Of a stretch of DNA of 27,259 bases, positions 23,722 to 27,259 are shown piece after piece. Within the stretch, counting starts at the first letter, position 1. Every line of letters starts with the position of its first letter. Below the pieces are notes generated by a model. The model searched no databases. It saw nothing but the letters and a program-made list of their open reading frames with translations, and was not told where the DNA came from. The stretch is from Candidatus Aenigmatarchaeota archaeon. GTDB taxonomy: Archaea > EX4484-52 > B79-G9. The stretch lies in the NCBI GenBank assembly GCA_023139785.1, contig JAGLMX010000001.1, forward strand, positions 1 through 27,259. Direction: 5' to 3'. The translations under genes were made by a program, and so were the position numbers.

Positions 23722-25471
23722 GTGCCATTAAATACGAGCCAATTTCATATGTTCCCTTAAACATTTCGTTAGGATATGTTATTTCCCCTTCTATTGTCAT
23801 AAAGCGTATGGGAATCCCAATTCTGCTTTTTTCAACAAGGTTTTCTTTTAAGATGTTGTTTCCAAATATCCAGCCAAGTGAGTTTAACATGGGCCATTGG
23901 TAATTTTTCCTCCCTCCAGCCAGGATATAATACGATGCGGCGTTGAAGAAAAATGTCTGATGACATTCAAAAAGAAGTTTCCAGTATCTTTGTCTTTTAT
24001 CGAAAGGGCGACGTAAATAAAGGTGTGTTTTTTTAATGAAGGGTATGTCTTCCCACAGGATTGCGCTATCTTCAAGAAACCTTTTGTTTATTGTATGGTC
24101 TATAGTGCGTTCTACATGGCGTAAAACGTCACTTTTGTTTAATATTTTAGAGGCCATGCAGATTCCCCAGAGAGTATACATCTGGTTTTGATGCCGTTTT
24201 GTAGTCATATTGGAGAAAATGAAGAGTCCTTCTCTATCTTGCTTTGGCATAATTTTATTGAGTGCGCGGTCTATCTCTTTTAGAACTGTTTTTTCTTTAA
24301 ACACCTCATAAAAAAAACATAAGCCGAAAAGAACAAGCCCGTCTTCACTATGATTAAAAGAGCAATTTTGTTTCAAGGAGTGATAAAGAGTATATGCAGT
24401 TTCTTTATATTTTTTTTCATTTAGTGTCTGGTATGCTAAAGAAAATGTAATGATGAGCGGGCCGCTACTGTAACTTGGAATGTCTTTTTTCATATCGTTC
24501 TTTATTTTATCACAAAAATATTCCAGCGATTTTTTTATTTTTTTATCATATTTTGGTGTGGCATATTTAGAGGCTCTCCAATACAACAAACCCATTAAAG
24601 CAAAGGAGGAATAACGATAATCTGTTGTCTGCTGTTTTCCCCAAATAATTTGTTTTTTATCAATAGAATATTCAAGACCTCTTGCAATAGATTTTGTTTT
24701 TGAGTCGAAAAACCCATTCTTTTTTGCTGGTCTAAATAGGCAATCAATAGCTTGGTTAAGATAATAAGAATAATCAATTTTTCTTACACACATTACAAAA
24801 TAAGAGGATTTTTCCCAGCTACGATCTTTTGTATATTGCACACTTTTTCTAAATGCTCTTTTGACCGCATAATTTTGTATTGAATTTGGTGCTCTCACTA
24901 AAGAATAATGTAGAGGATGTGGGTATTGATAAATGAATTTACAGTCCTCTAGAAACCACGGACATAAATTTACAAGATTAAAAGCATTTTTTTTAGTGTA
25001 ATATCTAAATTTAGTTTTAGTTTTTTGATAGTATGGAGACTGTGGGGTTGGCACAGAGAAAACAAAAACACCACCTTCTTTTAGCACACGGTATATTTCT
25101 TTTGTCAGTTTATTGATATTTAGAAAAATCCAGTCATACGGTCCTATACATACGATGCCGTCAAAAGAGTTATCCGCATAAGGGATTTTCGGATTTTTTG
25201 GGTGTATTGTGCGGAACTTATTTACTTTTTTTTTGAGAATCTTTTGTGCACATTCATAGGATTGTTTTGAAAAGTCAATTCTTGAGATATCTTGAGATTC
25301 GAGTCCTAGCGTAACTTTGGATTCTGATGCAATATCTAGTACTTTTTTACAACCTCTAGTAAAATTCCATGCAGCACACTTCTCTTCATCACGTAGTTGT
25401 TGCACAATTGGTGGGGCATGATGTTGTTCCACCCATTTCAAAATAAGGTCTCCATTCATAATATTCTCCAT
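23690..25471 (-). CDS. Methyltransferase-like domain joined to an apparent alpha/alpha-toroid
   Basis: 593 residues. Residues 1-200 look like a class I SAM methyltransferase (KKVLDIAS at 42-49, DFS at 66-68, IPYADNSFDGIVCIGPYDWIF, EIYRVLKEGGVFVFSVPTP). Motif I is degenerate, with ASESK where GCGxG is usual, so catalysis is doubtful. Residues about 230-593 are helical with repeated aromatic-rich helices (YRYSSFALMGLLYWRAS, GPLIITFSLAYQTL, HSEDGLVLFGLCFFYEV, NQMYTLWGICMASKIL). This pattern resembles alpha/alpha-toroid glycan-active domains such as lyases, glycoside hydrolases and glucuronyl epimerases, but I cannot assign a family. It has its own TATA-like box. Codon and base use are more AT-rich than the asnB end of the window. 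Function unknown; glycan modification is a guess from context. Confidence 0.7.
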   Translation of the reverse strand: MENIMNGDLILKWVEQHHAPPIVQQLRDEEKCAAWNFTRGCKKVLDIASESKVTLGLESQDISRIDFSKQSYECAQKILKKKVNKFRTIHPKNPKIPYADNSFDGIVCIGPYDWIFLNINKLTKEIYRVLKEGGVFVFSVPTPQSPYYQKTKTKFRYYTKKNAFNLVNLCPWFLEDCKFIYQYPHPLHYSLVRAPNSIQNYAVKRAFRKSVQYTKDRSWEKSSYFVMCVRKIDYSYYLNQAIDCLFRPAKKNGFFDSKTKSIARGLEYSIDKKQIIWGKQQTTDYRYSSFALMGLLYWRASKYATPKYDKKIKKSLEYFCDKIKNDMKKDIPSYSSGPLIITFSLAYQTLNEKKYKETAYTLYHSLKQNCSFNHSEDGLVLFGLCFFYEVFKEKTVLKEIDRALNKIMPKQDREGLFIFSNMTTKRHQNQMYTLWGICMASKILNKSDVLRHVERTIDHTINKRFLEDSAILWEDIPFIKKTHLYLRRPFDKRQRYWKLLFECHQTFFFNAASYYILAGGRKNYQWPMLNSLGWIFGNNILKENLVEKSRIGIPIRFMTIEGEITYPNEMFKGTYEIGSYLMALTNALSIFDV

Positions 25472-25492
25472 ACAGTTCTAATCACTTGCTTG

Positions 25493-25498
25493 ATATAA
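25493..25498 (-). promoter_or_regulatory. Possible TATA-like box for the fused methyltransferase gene
   Basis: TTATAT on the minus strand about 25 bases upstream of the ATG at 25471, in the 138-base gap that also holds the hairpin at 25583-25599. Confidence 0.4.
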
Positions 25499-25582
25499 CA
25501 AGTTTTCATTTACGACATGCATTGTAATAGGACACAGATCCATCCTTTGCTTTTGGAAGTAATACGAACGCAATATTAAAAT

Positions 25583-25599
25583 AGGTATTAAGAATACCT
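25583..25599 (-). terminator. Hairpin with T-rich tail after the small membrane-protein gene
   Basis: A perfect seven-base stem, AGGTATT and AATACCT, around a three-base loop. It starts about ten bases past the stop at 25610 on the minus strand and is followed there by ATTTTAATATT. Placement and tail suggest a transcription terminator for the gene at 25610-26113. Confidence 0.5.
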
Positions 25600-25609
25600 C
25601 TTTTGGAAT

Positions 25610-26113
25610 CTAAATGTTTTTCGTACTGCGTTTTCTTCCTGAATACTTTTTGTGTATCGGTTTGATTAAATCAGATTTATATTCTGCATATATTTTGTCT
25701 GCACCGAGTTCCTTGACTGTCGCGCTAATTTTTCTTTCTAGAGACTTACGATTATTTTTTTCGTTGTTCAGAAGCAATGCAGTCCACAAAATGAAGAGAG
25801 GTGCAAAAGGATTTCGATCGGGAGTGTTAAATCTTGCCTGCTCTACTCCGAGAATTCTTAATTTTGTATCCATATACCCTAAAATTAAGACGCATATGGC
25901 AAAAAAGATACTTCCTATAATGATAAAATTGGTCTTGGATTCAAAAAAAGATTGTATTAGGTCAACATTCCACACAGTCGTGTTAAGAAAAATCAAAAAT
26001 ATCATAAAAAGCTGGAAAGGCGCCAAATACGTTTGGGTTCTATTTGTGTATATCTTAAACTCAGCAATCATCCTGCGCACTTTAATCAAAGTATCTCTTG
26101 TTGCCATACACAT
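25610..26113 (-). CDS. Small membrane protein of unknown function
   Basis: 167 residues from the ATG at 26113 (MCMATRDTLIKVRRM). A basic N-terminal segment is followed by two adjacent hydrophobic helices (LFMIFLIFLNTTVW and FIIIGSIFFAICVLILGYM), then a cytoplasmic-looking charged tail with NPFAPLFILWTALL and ending basic. A start at 26146 is open, but a TATA-like box lies between it and 26113, about 25 bases upstream, which favours 26113 or 26107. I recognise no family. It is not clearly part of either the glycan cluster or the HEPN/MNT pair, and is separated from both by its own promoter and terminator. Confidence 0.65.
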   Translation of the reverse strand: MCMATRDTLIKVRRMIAEFKIYTNRTQTYLAPFQLFMIFLIFLNTTVWNVDLIQSFFESKTNFIIIGSIFFAICVLILGYMDTKLRILGVEQARFNTPDRNPFAPLFILWTALLLNNEKNNRKSLERKISATVKELGADKIYAEYKSDLIKPIHKKYSGRKRSTKNI

Positions 26114-26129
26114 ATCACGTTGGTTAAGT

Positions 26130-26137
26130 TTTTTATA
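26130..26137 (-). promoter_or_regulatory. TATA-like box for the small membrane-protein gene
   Basis: TATAAAAA on the minus strand, about 25 bases upstream of the ATG at 26113 and just beyond the restored stop of the MNT gene at 26158. Confidence 0.5.
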
Positions 26138-26157
26138 CTGTTGCAAAAATACAGTTT

Positions 26158-26758
26158 TTATGGTCGTGCATTGCGCAGGAAATATCCTTTTCCTATAATT
26201 ATACTTCTCTGGGATGGCTTCAATAGCGCTTCAATTGTTGGCTCTTTTGCCCTGAGCGTTGCAAAGAATTCCTTCTTTTAGCACAAGCGGGCTTATATCC
26301 CTGCCAAGCACAGCGGACATATCCCTGCAACCCTTTAAAATTCTTTCGTCATGCGCCTTTACGGCAAATAGCAGGTCCATGTCGCTTTCCTTTGTGGCTG
26401 CCCCGCGCGCGAAGCTGCCGAAAAGGCAGCACGAAAGAATGTTTTTATCGCCTGAGAAGACATTCAGGACTGCGTTTATTGCCTGCATTGCTTTTTTGCT
26501 TATAGTGGAGAGCCGGCAGTCTTCTAATACAGAAAAAAATTCCGTGGTTTCTTTGATATTTTTATCACTCTTTAGCACCATAGTCTTTCCGAATCTTTTC
26601 TTTTCCACAAACGGTGGGGAAGAGAGCGTTTTCTGTGCGCTGAAGGGGTGCAAGCCAAGCTTTTTGGAAATTTCAAGAAGATGCGTCCCTTCGGACTCGT
26701 AAATTTCATTAAGTATCCTGAGCTTGTTCTCTGTTAGCGGGAGCAGCTTTTCAATCAT
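26158..26758 (-). pseudogene. Winged-helix MNT nucleotidyltransferase with +1 frame break
   Basis: The first frame gives 175 residues. A winged-helix DNA-binding part (about 1-65, LTENKLRILNEIYESEG, LLEISKKLGLHPFSAQKTL) is followed by a minimal nucleotidyltransferase with CCLFGSFARG and SDMDLLFAV, which hold the GSx3G and metal Asp residues. The frame then stops early after LVLKEGILCNAQG. In the neighbouring frame the family's usual C-terminus continues at once as KEFFATLRAKEPTIEALL and ends at 26158, for about 200 residues in all. Dropping one A from the AAAA run (plus-strand 26276-26279) restores it. The ATG follows the HEPN stop directly and has a GGGGGG site seven to eight bases upstream, so the pair is co-translated. 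Families of this type act as antitoxins or nucleotidylating partners of HEPN proteins. The last fifth is lost if the break is real. Confidence 0.85.
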
Positions 26759-27248
26759 TCAATACCCCCCTAGTATGTTTATGAGATCCCGTATTTCATC
26801 CAGTGTGTCGGATATGGTGACATTCAATTTTCTTTTGGTTTTTGGAAGATACAGGTATTTGTTCCTTGTAACTCGTATGTTTGACACTTCTTTGAAGACG
26901 TCTTCAGTTTTCTTTTTACTTTTCAGGGCAGAAGAAATTCTGTTAAGCACATCTTTTGAAATAATATTTTCATTTAGAAGCGCTATTAGAACGCAGCCAT
27001 GGTCTTTGGAATAAAAGCCCATTTTTTATCAGGATTGCACGGGTTGCCAAAAAAAGCGCCTGATACGCTTTTACGATAGCCCATTTTGGCGAGGTTTCAG
27101 CTTCTTTTTCAGCAGAAGCCAGATTGGAATAAGCTTCTTTGATAGATTCTGTGTAAAGCTCTTTTGGAATCTGCACGAAAGCGCGCTTTTTTATGCACCG
27201 AGCATATTCTTTTTCAATCGAGGATTTTTTTTGGAACCATTCAATCAC
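26759..27248 (-). pseudogene. HEPN-domain protein with +1 frame break, near right edge
   Basis: The first frame, from a GTG at 27248, gives IEWFQKKSSIEKEY and AEKEAETSPKWAIVKAYQALFLATRAILIK, a clear archaeal HEPN start. It then goes out of frame. From 27022 another frame carries GFYSKDHGCVLIALLNENI and RISSALKSKKKTEDVF to a stop at 26759, the rest of the domain. Removing one base of the A6 run (plus-strand T run 27022-27027) or of the adjacent G3 run joins them into about 163 residues. The place where HEPN ribonucleases have RNxxxH reads RNKYLYLP, with no His, so catalysis is doubtful even when repaired. HEPN/MNT pairs are often toxin-antitoxin systems. The frame is open to the window edge, so the true start could lie outside. 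Confidence 0.82.
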
Positions 27249-27259
27249 CGTTGTATGTA

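Noticed and set aside
25614..26198. Plus-strand reading frame of 194 codons
   Set aside because: It is the antisense of the two-helix membrane protein. The minus strand has a TATA-like box, sensible membrane topology and a terminator hairpin; the plus frame has none of these.
1..27259. CRISPR array, tRNA, rRNA or insertion sequence
   Set aside because: I saw no regularly spaced direct repeats, no cloverleaf or T-loop motifs, and no transposase or integrase. Essentially all of the window is accounted for by the genes listed.

Overview
The window looks like a surface-glycan or N-glycan biosynthesis island from an archaeon. The archaeal evidence is as follows. First genes of transcription units start about 24-30 nt downstream of TATA-like boxes with almost no leader. 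Internal operon genes instead carry Shine-Dalgarno sites of the GGTGAT or GGAG type. A long secreted protein is rich in N-X-S/T sequons. The right edge carries a HEPN/winged-helix-MNT pair of the archaeal type. I cannot name the lineage from this alone. The whole window is densely coding, with no gap above about 140 bases, and I saw no tRNA, rRNA, CRISPR or insertion sequence.

Layout. 1-2656 (-): NAD-dependent sugar epimerase followed by an AsnB-type amidotransferase that runs off the left edge. 2657-2700: compact divergent promoter. 2701-3429 (+): GT2 glycosyltransferase. 3392-8630 (-): a five-gene unit with a small YLDPG-type membrane protein, a two-part methyltransferase, a membrane sulfatase/phosphotransferase-like protein, a GT39-like membrane glycosyltransferase and a second methyltransferase. 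8671-11067 (-): a secreted LamG/TSP3/Vps62-like protein. 11156-14014 (-): two tandemly duplicated methyltransferases and a GT4 glycosyltransferase. 14142-15122 (+): another GT4 enzyme. 15128-17877 (-) and 17920-23721 (+) diverge from a 42-bp promoter region. 23690-25471 (-): a methyltransferase-like domain joined to an apparent alpha/alpha-toroid. 25610-26113 (-): a small membrane protein. 26158-27248 (-): the HEPN/MNT pair, in which both genes carry a single +1 reading-frame break.

How the genes work together. The divergent block at 15.1-23.7 kb encodes most of a route to an acetamidino uronic acid. It has a UDP-sugar 6-dehydrogenase, a Gfo/Idh 3-dehydrogenase (WbpB-like), a DegT/WecE aminotransferase (WbpE-like) and a hexapeptide N-acetyltransferase (WbpD-like), then the HisH/HisF/WbpG trio known in Pseudomonas O-antigen and Methanococcus flagellin glycans to turn an N-acetyl group into an acetamidino group. 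HisF here has lost catalytic Asp11 but keeps the ammonia-gate residues, as expected of an ammonia-delivery protein and not a histidine enzyme. Five glycosyltransferases (one GT2, three GT4, one GT39-like) would build or transfer the glycan. Methyltransferases, the sulfatase-like enzyme and the AsnB-like amidotransferase would decorate it. No WbpI-type 2-epimerase, flippase or oligosaccharyltransferase lies in this window.
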